In this document: one piece after another, positions 9,051 to 16,649 of the stretch
Numbering within the stretch: the stretch's first letter is position 1
Layout of the letters: the number at the start of each line of letters is the position of its first letter
Assembly: GCA_044375105.1 (NCBI GenBank)
Contig: JBILNK010000042.1
Coordinates: forward strand, 1-26,791
DNA length: 26,791 bases
DNA from: JBIKLM01 sp044375105
GTDB lineage: Bacteria > Planctomycetota > UBA1135 > GCA-002686595
Reading direction: 5' to 3'
The notes under the pieces: generated by a model
What the model was told of the DNA's origin: nothing
Seen by the model: only the letters and a program-made list of their open reading frames with translations
Databases searched by the model: none
Made by a program: the position numbers and the translations under genes

Positions 9051-10727
9051 TCAGATGCCCAGCGTGAACTTGATGCCGTTGCTGAAGCGCACCGGTTCGA
9101 CCGGGTTCAGCGGGCTGTACCACAGGCCTTGGGCATAGACCGGCAGTCCTTGCAGCCCCAGGTCGTAGCCCAGGTCGATGCTGATCGGGAACACGGCCAG
9201 CGGACCTCCGAGACCGCTCGGCAGGACCCGCAATTCGCCGGAACCGAGATCGACCAGCACTTCACCCAGACCCGGCAGCAGCGGGCCGCAGGTGTCAAAG
9301 CCCGCCGGCGAGAGCAGCAGCAAGGCGACCGCCGAGGAATCCTGCCGACCGGCCATGGGGATGCCGTAGTTGTCTGCGGCCAGGCTCCAGGGGGTCGTGA
9401 ACGGGCCGACGGCCCACTGGGTCGGGTCTAGCTGACCCAGCTGGGCCAGTTTCGGCGTGCAGCCGGGCAGGGTCCGGAAGGTGGCCTCCGGTTCGATCGC
9501 GAACAGGCCGGTGCGCCCGTCCTCCAGCTGGGCGCGCACCAGGACCGTGCTGCCATCGGCATCGAGGTCGTAGCTCGCGCCGCCCGAGAAGAAGGACTTC
9601 AGCCGCTGTCCCTGGATGCGAGTGATGCCCTCGGCGACGATCATCTTCCGGTCGCGGTACAGGGCCCGATAGGTCCCTTTTGCCTGCGAGTCCACCAGTC
9701 CGATCCACAACGCCTGGCCGTCTTTCGAGACCCGGATCGGGCACAGGTCCTCGATCCGCCGCAGTTCAGCGCCGCTCGGCCCCTCGAACTGCTGCTCGTC
9801 GCTGAGCAGCAGTTGCTGGTCCCGTGCGATCGCGGTGATCGCCGATTCGCCGGCGGCTTCCAGCATGGCCCAGGCGATGGCGCTGCCCGAGTCGGTCAGG
9901 GACCGCCCCACGCGGCGTTCCGTGCCCCAGGTCTTGCCGAAGAACGGCGACTGCGAACCATCGACCAGGACCGGGCTCAGCTTGCCGCTCGCGGCCCGGT
10001 AGCGATAGACGCCGGCCGCTTCGACGGCGAACACCAGGTCGCCGGCCACGTTGCTGTCCAGCTCGTAGCGGTAGCGAGCCGCCAGTTGGCTTGCGTACTC
10101 GAACACCACCTGGCCTCCGGGCAGCACCGTGCCCTTGGTGACCACGGTGGACACCTGCAGCACGCCTTGGCTGTCCCGGCGCAGCCGCACGAGGGCCTCC
10201 TGGGTGGCCGGCTCTTCCCGCAGGACGGCGTACAGGGCGCCCGAACCGTCGTCGGGCAGCACCAGCACTCGGATGCCCAGGATCGGGTTGCTGCTGCCAT
10301 CGCCATCGACATCCGCGAGGGTGCCCTGCCGCAGGACCTCGGTTTGGCCCAGCATCAAGACCCATTGGCCGGTCGCCGGATCGTTGCCGATCCAGGCCAC
10401 GTTGCCCGCCTCGTCGATGTCCAGGTAGGCCTCGTGGGTCGAGAACCACGGCTCGAACTGGGTCCCGAACGGCGTGAGCAGGGGCGTGCCGTCGCGCACG
10501 AGCAGGGCTTTCCCGGGCGCCGGGGCGGCGTCGGTGCGGACCACCGCGACCCAGGATCCCTGGGAGTTCATGGCGAATTCGCCTACCGCGTTGATCGTTC
10601 CGGCGCCAGGCAGGACCTGACCGGGCAGCAGCAAGGGCGAGTTCTGGGCCGAGGCCTCGAAGCCGAGGAGGCCGCCGACGGCCAAGGTCAGCAGGGCGGT
10701 GCGATGGAGCTTGGAGAGCATGTGCAT
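9051..10727 (-). CDS. Large secreted protein, probable beta-propeller
   Basis: A 558-residue exported protein. Starting at 10727 gives a classic signal peptide: basic SKLHR, hydrophobic TALLTLAVGGLLGF, then cleavage after EASA before QNSPL; a second Met two residues later is equally possible. The body shows recurring short strands with a 'no gap, then value' rhythm (YLDIDEAGNVAWIGND, DSNVAGDLVFAVEAAGVYRY, LTDSGSAIAWAMLE, SYDLDADGSTVLVRAQLEDG). These resemble the repeated blades of DUF7453-type or other propeller proteins. The C terminus, GLPVYAQGLWYSP followed by VRFSNGIKFTLGI, is a tail I associate with secreted planctomycete proteins and may be a sorting or capping module. No catalytic residues are evident. 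The gene is divergent from zwf and converges with ppk2. Function unknown. Confidence 0.85.
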   Translation of the reverse strand: MHMLSKLHRTALLTLAVGGLLGFEASAQNSPLLLPGQVLPGAGTINAVGEFAMNSQGSWVAVVRTDAAPAPGKALLVRDGTPLLTPFGTQFEPWFSTHEAYLDIDEAGNVAWIGNDPATGQWVLMLGQTEVLRQGTLADVDGDGSSNPILGIRVLVLPDDGSGALYAVLREEPATQEALVRLRRDSQGVLQVSTVVTKGTVLPGGQVVFEYASQLAARYRYELDSNVAGDLVFAVEAAGVYRYRAASGKLSPVLVDGSQSPFFGKTWGTERRVGRSLTDSGSAIAWAMLEAAGESAITAIARDQQLLLSDEQQFEGPSGAELRRIEDLCPIRVSKDGQALWIGLVDSQAKGTYRALYRDRKMIVAEGITRIQGQRLKSFFSGGASYDLDADGSTVLVRAQLEDGRTGLFAIEPEATFRTLPGCTPKLAQLGQLDPTQWAVGPFTTPWSLAADNYGIPMAGRQDSSAVALLLLSPAGFDTCGPLLPGLGEVLVDLGSGELRVLPSGLGGPLAVFPISIDLGYDLGLQGLPVYAQGLWYSPLNPVEPVRFSNGIKFTLGI

Positions 10728-10948
10728 GGAATCGGGGAAGCTGAAAAGTCGGGCCGCACACAGCGTGCCTGGCTCCCCATGCAATCCGCGTGCCCGCCGT
10801 CTGCCCCCAGGGAGGCGGCCCGCCTTGCCGCTGGCGGCAATCTCCGTGGCCTGGGCGACACAGGGGGGGGGGCATTCCCGTCCGCGATCCTATTCGGAGG
10901 CGCAGCGGGCCCGGCCCGGGCTAGCCGGTTTGTTTTGGCGCCAGCGAA

Positions 10949-12493
10949 GTGCACGCTCCTCGGGCCGCGCCTGTGCGCCAGCCCCTCACGCTTCCCGTGC
11001 AGACCAACAACCCGCTCGAACCCTGCCAGATCGTCCTGTTCGGTGTCACGGGCGACCTGTCGCGGCGCAAGGTGCTGCCGGCGCTGATCGATCTCAACGA
11101 GGCCGGCAACCTGCCGGAGCGCTGCAGCGTGGTCGGCTTCTCGCGCAGCGCCGGGGACGATGCGGGCCTGCGCCAGCGCCTGGGGGAGGGCGTGCGCAAG
11201 CTGGCCCCCAAGGTCAGCGCCGAGGCCTGGGAGCGCTTCGCCCGGCGGCTGCACGCAGTGCCCGGGGAGATCGACGATCCCCAGAGTTTCATCGAATTGG
11301 CGCGCCGCCTGCGCCAGCTCGATCGCGAGCTCGAGCTGCCCGGCAACCGGCTGTTCTACCTGGCCACCCCGCCCAGCGCCTTCCGGCCCGTGCTCGACAA
11401 CCTGCGCGCCGCGGGCCTGGTCGAGCATGCGGCCCAGGCCCGCCGCGGCCCCGAGGGACCCTGGCAGCGCGTCGTGATCGAAAAACCCTTCGGCACCGAC
11501 CTGGCCAGCGCCCGGGCGCTCAACGGCTTGGTGCACGAGGTACTCGACGAGTCGCAGGTCTATCGCATCGACCACTACCTGGGCAAGGAGACCGTCCAGA
11601 ACATCCTCGTGTTCCGCTTCGGCAACGCGATCTTCGAGCCCCTCTGGAACCGGGCCCACGTGGACCACGTGCAGATCACCGTAGCCGAGGCGATCGGCGT
11701 CGAGGGCCGCGGCGAGTTCTACGAGGAGACCGGCGTGTTGCGCGACATCGTTCAGAACCACCTGCTGCAGATGCTGGCGCTGTTCGCCATGGAGGCCCCG
11801 GCGGCCTTCACCGCCGACGAAGTGCGCAGCCAGAAGGCCCAGGCCCTGCGTTCCCTGCGCACGATCGGCAGCTTCGAGGTGCCCGAGCACACCGCCGCGG
11901 GCCAATACCAGGGTTATCTGTCAGAGAAAGGGGTCGCGCCCAGCTCGCGCACGCCGACCTACGTCGCCATCCGGGGCTTCATCGACAACTGGCGCTGGTA
12001 CGGCGTGCCGTTCTACCTGCGCGCCGGCAAGGCCCTCAAGCGGCGCACGACCGAGATCGCGGTGCACTTTCGAGCCGTGCCGTTTTCCTTGTTCGGAACC
12101 CAGGGCGCCTGCCAGCTGCTCGACAGGAACGTGCTGCGCCTGCGCATCCAGCCGGACGAGGGCATCGCACTCAAGATCGCCACCAAGGTGCCGGGCGAAG
12201 AGCGCCGCGTGGCGCCGGTCGAGCTCGATTTCTCCTACTCGAAGGCCTTCGCCAAGGAGGCCCCGGACGCCTACCAGCGCCTCCTGCTCGACGCCCTGCG
12301 CGGCGATCCGACCCTGTTCGCCCGCGAGGACGAGGTCGAACAATCCTGGCGCTTCGTCGATCCGATCCTGTCCCACTGGGCCGAGACGGGCAATCCGGAG
12401 CTCGAGTCCTACCCGCTGGGCAGCTCGGGGCCGGAGCGGGCCAGGAAGCTGCTGGCCTTCGACGGCCGGCAGTGGGATTCCTTGGGCGGCTGA
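10949..12493 (+). CDS. zwf: Glucose-6-phosphate 1-dehydrogenase
   Basis: Oxidises glucose 6-phosphate to 6-phosphogluconolactone with reduction of NAD(P)+, the entry step of the oxidative pentose phosphate pathway. The nucleotide loop is GVTGDLSRRK (32-41), followed by VVIEKPFGTDL and the catalytic RIDHYLGKE (206-214). Further on are NAIFEPLWNR, GRGEFYEETG, and FYLRAGKALKRR near the C-terminal sheet. Length (514) is normal. No ATG is available at the front: the annotated start is a GTG at 10949, but GTG codons at 10973 and 10997 also fit and none has a Shine-Dalgarno. The one at 10997 would give a start close to typical family members (VQTNNPLEPC). It is divergent from the secreted-protein gene across about 220 bp and stands 469 bp before pgl. 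Confidence 0.93.
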   Translation: MHAPRAAPVRQPLTLPVQTNNPLEPCQIVLFGVTGDLSRRKVLPALIDLNEAGNLPERCSVVGFSRSAGDDAGLRQRLGEGVRKLAPKVSAEAWERFARRLHAVPGEIDDPQSFIELARRLRQLDRELELPGNRLFYLATPPSAFRPVLDNLRAAGLVEHAAQARRGPEGPWQRVVIEKPFGTDLASARALNGLVHEVLDESQVYRIDHYLGKETVQNILVFRFGNAIFEPLWNRAHVDHVQITVAEAIGVEGRGEFYEETGVLRDIVQNHLLQMLALFAMEAPAAFTADEVRSQKAQALRSLRTIGSFEVPEHTAAGQYQGYLSEKGVAPSSRTPTYVAIRGFIDNWRWYGVPFYLRAGKALKRRTTEIAVHFRAVPFSLFGTQGACQLLDRNVLRLRIQPDEGIALKIATKVPGEERRVAPVELDFSYSKAFAKEAPDAYQRLLLDALRGDPTLFAREDEVEQSWRFVDPILSHWAETGNPELESYPLGSSGPERARKLLAFDGRQWDSLGG

Positions 12494-12962
12494 GTCGAGC
12501 GGTGGGGGAGCGCTGCGGCGGCGCCCGGGGGCCGGAGCCTCGCCGCGCGGCTCCGCAGGCGCAAAGTCTCCGGGGCGCGGGCGGCCAAAGTCCGGGGAGA
12601 GCCCGCGCCGGGCGCGCCGCGGAATCGCGGGGCTCGCGGTTGGCCAAGGGGGCTGGGGACCTTGCCTCCGGGTGCCCAAGCCCCGTCGAGTCGGGAGCGG
12701 GCGGGCGCGCCCGGTGCCTTGCGGCGGCGCTGTTTTTGCGACGCGCTGCGCGATGTGCCGCGCCCGGCTGGGCCGGGCGCTCGGCGCTCCGGCCCGCCGA
12801 GCTCTCGCGCTGTTGCGCGTCCGGCGCAACGCCGACCCTGTGGATAACCGCGTGATCCGCACCTCTCGCGGGAAGCCGGGTCGGGCTCCTGGAAGGTCGG
12901 CCGAGGCGCTGCTAGTGTCGCTCCATCGTCGCGGCGGCCGCACGCCGCCGAGCCCAGCAACG
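12494..12962. other. 469-bp gap between zwf and pgl
   Basis: I see no gene here; frames through it are shadows or an upstream extension of pgl without domain content. A 7-bp hairpin, CGGAGCC (12533-12539) with GGCTCCG (12549-12555), could end zwf transcription. Further on is GTTGCG/CGCAAC at about 12812-12830, followed by TGTGGATAA (12839-12847), whose complement TTATCCACA is a perfect DnaA-box sequence. The gap is long enough for a separate pgl-gnd promoter, which I could not identify. Confidence 0.45.
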
Positions 12963-13688
12963 ATGAAAAAAGGTCAACTGCTGATCGTCGATTCGCCCGC
13001 CCAGATCGCCCAGATGGCCGCCGAACGGGTGGAGGCGGCCCTGGCCCAGGCCGTGCGCGAGCGCGGCCGCGCCGCCTTGGCCCTGTCGGGGGGCTCGACT
13101 CCGCGGCCGCTGCACCGGCTCTTGGCCGAGCGCAACCGCATCGATTGGGGGCACCTCGACCTGTACTTCTCGGATGAGCGCTGTGTGCCGCCGGACGATC
13201 CCGAATCCAATTACGGCGCCGCGCTCAGCGATCTGCTCGAGCACCTGCCGGGCGCCCTGCCGCGGGTCTTCCGGGCCGAGGGCGAGGCCACCGATCGCGA
13301 AGCCGCAGCGGCGCGTTATGCCGCCAAGCTGCCCGAGCGCTTCGACCTGATCCTCTTGGGCATGGGCGCCGACGGGCACACCGCCTCCCTGTTCCCGGGC
13401 GACGCTGTAGCGGTCGGCGAGCAGCAGCGCCGGGCCCTGTTCGTCAAGGGGCCGAAGCCGCCCCACGAGCGCTTCACCCTCGCCCCGCCGGTCTTCGCCG
13501 CCGCCCGCGCCCTGCTGGTGCTGGTGCACGGCAGCGACAAGGCCCTGGCCCTGGCGCGCGCCCTCGAAGGCACCTTCGAGCCCTTGCGCTGCCCGATCCA
13601 GCTCGTGCGTCAGGCGACGTTCATCGTCGACCGCAGCGCCGCCACCGAGCTTTCGGCCAGCATCCTGCAGGCCGCAGGAGCCGCCTGA
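12963..13688 (+). CDS. pgl: 6-phosphogluconolactonase
   Basis: Hydrolyses 6-phosphogluconolactone to 6-phosphogluconate, the second step of the oxidative pentose phosphate pathway. The 241 residues match the DevB/SOL family. Signatures are LALSGGSTPRPL (about 39-50), the YFSDERCVPPDDPESNYG block holding the phosphate and catalytic residues, and LGMGADGHTASLFPG, followed by PHERFTLAPPVF. All are intact. The start is the ATG at 12963 (MKKGQLL); the frame is open upstream to 12672 but that part is arginine-rich and non-coding in character. There is no Shine-Dalgarno. gnd begins one base after the stop codon, so these two are translationally linked, and with zwf upstream the three steps are encoded together. 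Confidence 0.93.
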   Translation: MKKGQLLIVDSPAQIAQMAAERVEAALAQAVRERGRAALALSGGSTPRPLHRLLAERNRIDWGHLDLYFSDERCVPPDDPESNYGAALSDLLEHLPGALPRVFRAEGEATDREAAAARYAAKLPERFDLILLGMGADGHTASLFPGDAVAVGEQQRRALFVKGPKPPHERFTLAPPVFAAARALLVLVHGSDKALALARALEGTFEPLRCPIQLVRQATFIVDRSAATELSASILQAAGAA

Positions 13689-13689
13689 A

Positions 13690-15114
13690 ATGGCGCCCCA
13701 GCCCGGCTCGGACTTCGGCCTCGTCGGTCTGGGGGTGATGGGCTCCAACCTGGCGCTCAACGTCGCCGACCATGGCTTCCGGGTCGCCCTCTGGGATCGC
13801 CGCCCCGAGCACGGTCATGAATTCGTGCGCCGCCACGGCGCAGCGCGCCTCGAATTCCACGAGCAGCTGCCAGCCTTCGTCGCCGCCCTGCGACCGCCGC
13901 GCCGGATCCTGATCATGATCACCGCGGGGCCCGCGGTGGACGAGGTGCTCGAGGCCCTGGCGCCCCTGTGCGCCCGCGGCGACGTGCTGATCGACGGCGG
14001 CAACACCTGGCACGAGGACACCCTGCGCCGCGAGCAGCGCCTGCGCGCGCGCGGCCTGTCGTTCTTCGGCATGGGCGTGTCCGGCGGCGAAGAGGGCGCG
14101 CGGCGCGGTCCTGCGCTGATGCCCGGCGGCGATCCGGAGGGCTATCGCAACCTGGCGCCGGTGCTGGAGGCGATCGCGGCGCGCACGGGCGACGGTCCCT
14201 GCGTGACCCACGTGGGCCCGGGCGGCGCCGGGCACTACGTCAAGATGGTGCACAACGGCATCGAATACGCCGACATGCAGGGCATCGCCGAGGCCTACGA
14301 CCTGCTGCACCGCGGGCTGGGGCTCGACAACCAGCGCCTGGAGGCGACCTTCGCGGCCTGGAACCAGGGGCCGCTCGAGAGCTTCCTGATCGAGATCACC
14401 GCCAAGATCTTCGCGGCGCGCGAGCCGGACGGCGGCGCGCTGATCGATCGCGTGCTCGACAAGGCCGGGCAGAAGGGCACCGGCAAGTGGACCGTGCAGG
14501 CAGCCTTGGACCTCGGCGTGGCGATCCCATCGATCGCCGCGGCCCTGGATGCGCGCATCCTCTCCAGCCAGCACGCCCTGCGCCAGCGCTTCGCCGCTGC
14601 CCAGCCCGCGTCCGCGCCGCGCCCCTTGGCGGTCAGCGCACAGGACGTGCACGACGCGCTGCTGTTGTTCAAGGCGGCCGCCTACGCCCAGGGTTTCGAG
14701 CTGCTGGCGCGGGCTTCCGCCGAATACCGCTGGAACTTGCAGCTCCACGAGCTGGCCCGCATCTGGAAGGGCGGCTGCATCATCCGCGCGCGTTTCCTGG
14801 ACGAGATCCGGCGGGCCTTCCTCGAGCAGCCGAACCTCGAGCACCTGGCCCTGGCTCCGAATTTCAGGCAGCTCCTGCGCGCGCACCTCGGGACCCTCGG
14901 GCGGGTGGTCGCCGCGGCCGCTCAATCCGGAATCCCGGTGCCGGCCTTCGCAGCCAGCCACCAGACGCTGCTGGCGCTCCAATCGCCGCGCCTGCCCCAA
15001 AACCTGGTGCAGGCCCAGCGCGACGCTTTCGGAGCGCACACCTTCCAACGCCTCGGGGCCCCGGATGGCCCCTTCGAGCACTTCGATTGGCTCGGCAGCG
15101 GCGCGGGCGCCTGA
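13690..15114 (+). CDS. gnd: 6-phosphogluconate dehydrogenase, decarboxylating
   Basis: Converts 6-phosphogluconate to ribulose 5-phosphate and CO2 with NAD(P)H production. The 474 residues equal the long family form. The Rossmann loop is GLGVMGSN (13-20), followed by VALWDRRPE. GGNTWHEDTLRR and SGGEEGARRGPALMPGG form the substrate region, and KMVHNGIEYADM (from about 185) carries the catalytic lysine with its HN partner. KAGQKGTGKWT and the C-terminal FEHFDWLGSGAGA region complete the fold. AGGAG at 13676-13680, nine bases before the ATG, lies inside the end of pgl, and the start comes one base after the pgl stop. It converges with the 2OG oxygenase gene across repeat R4. Confidence 0.95.
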   Translation: MAPQPGSDFGLVGLGVMGSNLALNVADHGFRVALWDRRPEHGHEFVRRHGAARLEFHEQLPAFVAALRPPRRILIMITAGPAVDEVLEALAPLCARGDVLIDGGNTWHEDTLRREQRLRARGLSFFGMGVSGGEEGARRGPALMPGGDPEGYRNLAPVLEAIAARTGDGPCVTHVGPGGAGHYVKMVHNGIEYADMQGIAEAYDLLHRGLGLDNQRLEATFAAWNQGPLESFLIEITAKIFAAREPDGGALIDRVLDKAGQKGTGKWTVQAALDLGVAIPSIAAALDARILSSQHALRQRFAAAQPASAPRPLAVSAQDVHDALLLFKAAAYAQGFELLARASAEYRWNLQLHELARIWKGGCIIRARFLDEIRRAFLEQPNLEHLALAPNFRQLLRAHLGTLGRVVAAAAQSGIPVPAFAASHQTLLALQSPRLPQNLVQAQRDAFGAHTFQRLGAPDGPFEHFDWLGSGAGA

Positions 15115-15125
15115 CGGGTCGAGGG

Positions 15126-15246
15126 ACGATCGATGCGGGCTGCGCCCGCGCCGTCGCAGCGGCCCGTGCACTGCCCTTGGACCGCCATCCGGCGGCCACA
15201 GGAACTGGGATCGCCGCTGCGCGCCGAGTTGATGCAGAGCCTCTGT
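15126..15246 (-). repeat. Dispersed structured intergenic repeat, copy R4
   Basis: Inverted relative to R3. Reading the minus strand, the order is CAGAGGCTCTG, a variable part, GCGATCCCAG, a core hairpin with the GGAT loop (GTGGCCGCC-GGAT-GGCGGTCC), then a 6-bp stem GCGGGC-TGC-GCCCGC in + notation at 15135-15149. The outer stem is decayed compared with R1 and R3. It fills almost the whole gap between the convergent gnd (+) and oxygenase (-) genes. Confidence 0.7.
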
Positions 15247-15277
15247 CTGCCCGGCCGGGATCGGGCCGGCGCGAGCG

Positions 15278-16051
15278 TCAGGATGCGCTCGGCCCCGCGC
15301 CCCGGCGCGCGCAAGCGGGACAGGCCGGATTGCCGCTGAGGCTCCCGTGAGGCTCGCGGCCCTCCGAAGTGGCCCACAGGATCAGGTTGGTGCGCCGGCC
15401 CGCCTGGATCGGCTCGACCCAATGCCGCAGGGCGCCGGCGTGCAGGAGCGCCTCGACCGGCAGGCGCTCGCTGGGCTCCGGCGCCTCCTGGCGATGGGCC
15501 AGACAGCGCAGGCCCGCGAAGCACAGCTCGCTGCCCACGAAGTCGCCATCCAGGCACAGGTTGAGGGTCAGCTCGCTCTGGTCGACGTGGTAGGAGAGGT
15601 CCGCATCGGCCCCGGGGCCGTACTCCACGACGAAGCCGTGGATCTGATCGAGCGGCGCCAGGCGCAGCTCGCGAAACAGGCGCTCGCGCCAGGGTTCGAT
15701 GGCGCGTTCGAGCAGCGCTTCGAGCAACGGGCGAAAGCCCAGCGGCGCCAGGTCGAAGCCGTAGTCGCTGAGCGAATTGGCGGGCGCGGGCAGCTGGCCG
15801 CGGGCCACGGACCAGGCGCGCAGGCGCCGGGTTTCGGCCGCGAAGCGCCGCGCCCAGGCGGCGCTGACCGGGCGATAGCGGAACAGCCCCGGCGAGAGGG
15901 GCTCGAGGGGCGACTTGCCGCGCCCGTCCCAGTGGACCGCGCTGCCCCAGTCTTCGGGCCCGAGCCGCAGGGCCCCGGCGTCCGCGGGCACGTAACCCGC
16001 CGGCGGCTCGGCGCGCACGCCGCCGCGCGGCTCGACCTCCAGCTCGCCCAC
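15278..16051 (-). CDS. 2-oxoglutarate/Fe(II)-dependent oxygenase
   Basis: A 257-residue double-stranded beta-helix dioxygenase of the 2OG-Fe(II) family. The iron triad is visible: H155-x-D157 in LSYHVDQSELTLNLCL, and the distal histidine H210 in HAGALRHWVEPIQAGRRTNLILW, where R220 should bind the 2-oxoglutarate carboxylate. The stretch GFVVEYGPG before the HxD motif and GSELCFAG after it fit the jelly-roll strands of the prolyl-hydroxylase-like branch. The substrate is unknown; protein side chains or small molecules are both possible. The start is a GTG at 16051 with GAGGAG ten bases upstream inside the end of msrB, and only four bases separate the genes. It is the last gene of the dapF-msrB-oxygenase operon. 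The C-terminal CPACARR tail is a small oddity. Confidence 0.85.
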   Translation of the reverse strand: MGELEVEPRGGVRAEPPAGYVPADAGALRLGPEDWGSAVHWDGRGKSPLEPLSPGLFRYRPVSAAWARRFAAETRRLRAWSVARGQLPAPANSLSDYGFDLAPLGFRPLLEALLERAIEPWRERLFRELRLAPLDQIHGFVVEYGPGADADLSYHVDQSELTLNLCLDGDFVGSELCFAGLRCLAHRQEAPEPSERLPVEALLHAGALRHWVEPIQAGRRTNLILWATSEGREPHGSLSGNPACPACARRGAGPSAS

Positions 16052-16055
16052 CGGC

Positions 16056-16628
16056 TCAGCGCTCCTCGGGATCGGGTTCGAGCAGCAGCGACACCGAATT
16101 GATGCAATAGCGCAGGCCGGTGGGCGGCGGACCGTCGGGGAACACGTGCCCGAGGTGCGCGTCGCAGACCCGGCAGCGCACCTCGGTGCGGATCATGCCG
16201 TGGGAGGTGTCGCGCAGCTCGACCAGGTTGGCGCCGGGCAGCGGCTCGAAGAACGAGGGCCAGCCGCAGCCCGAATCGAACTTGGTGTCCGAGCGGAACA
16301 GGGGCGTCGCGCAGCACACGCACTGGTAGGTGCCGACGGTCTTCGTGTCCCAGTAGCGGCCGGTGAAGGCCCGCTCGGTGCCGGAGCGGCGTGTGACGCG
16401 GTATTCCTCCGCGCTCAGCAGCTCCTTCCACTCGGCGTCGGTCTTGACCACGCGCTCGGGTCGCTGGGGTTCCGGGGGCGTCATCGCGGGCGGGCTGCTC
16501 GGGGACTCGGGGGCGCCCTGGGGCCCGCTGGGGGCCAGCGCGGGCGTCGCCGCGGGGCGTTGCCCGCCGGAGCCGCAGGCGGCGGCCAGCAGGCATAGGG
16601 CCAGGAAGGTCAGGAGGCGGTGGGGCAT
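16056..16628 (-). CDS. msrB: Peptide-methionine (R)-S-oxide reductase, predicted lipoprotein
   Basis: Reduces methionine-R-sulfoxide in proteins. The 190 residues consist of a lipoprotein signal (MPHRLLTFLALCLLAAAC, with the lipid-bearing C18), a Pro/Ser/Ala linker (about 20-58) and a complete MsrB domain. The zinc cysteines are C103/C106 (YQCVCC) and C152/C155 (RCRVC). The catalytic cysteine is C175 in LRYCINS, and C121 in SGCGWPSF can act as resolving cysteine. The export signal places the enzyme outside the cytoplasmic membrane, where it would need an external electron source; no partner thioredoxin-like gene is adjacent. It lies 21 bp after dapF and four bases before the oxygenase gene. 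No msrA is seen here. Confidence 0.93.
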   Translation of the reverse strand: MPHRLLTFLALCLLAAACGSGGQRPAATPALAPSGPQGAPESPSSPPAMTPPEPQRPERVVKTDAEWKELLSAEEYRVTRRSGTERAFTGRYWDTKTVGTYQCVCCATPLFRSDTKFDSGCGWPSFFEPLPGANLVELRDTSHGMIRTEVRCRVCDAHLGHVFPDGPPPTGLRYCINSVSLLLEPDPEER

Positions 16629-16649
16629 AGGCGGCGGTGTACGGGCAAC

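Noticed and set aside
12839..12847. Replication origin
   Set aside because: Only one DnaA box, no AT-rich stretch, and no dnaA or dnaN nearby.
12672..12962. N-terminal extension of pgl
   Set aside because: It would add about 97 residues of Arg/Ala-rich sequence not found in the lactonase family.
13621..15171. A 516-residue frame antisense to gnd
   Set aside because: Complement of a strong coding sequence, with no domain content.
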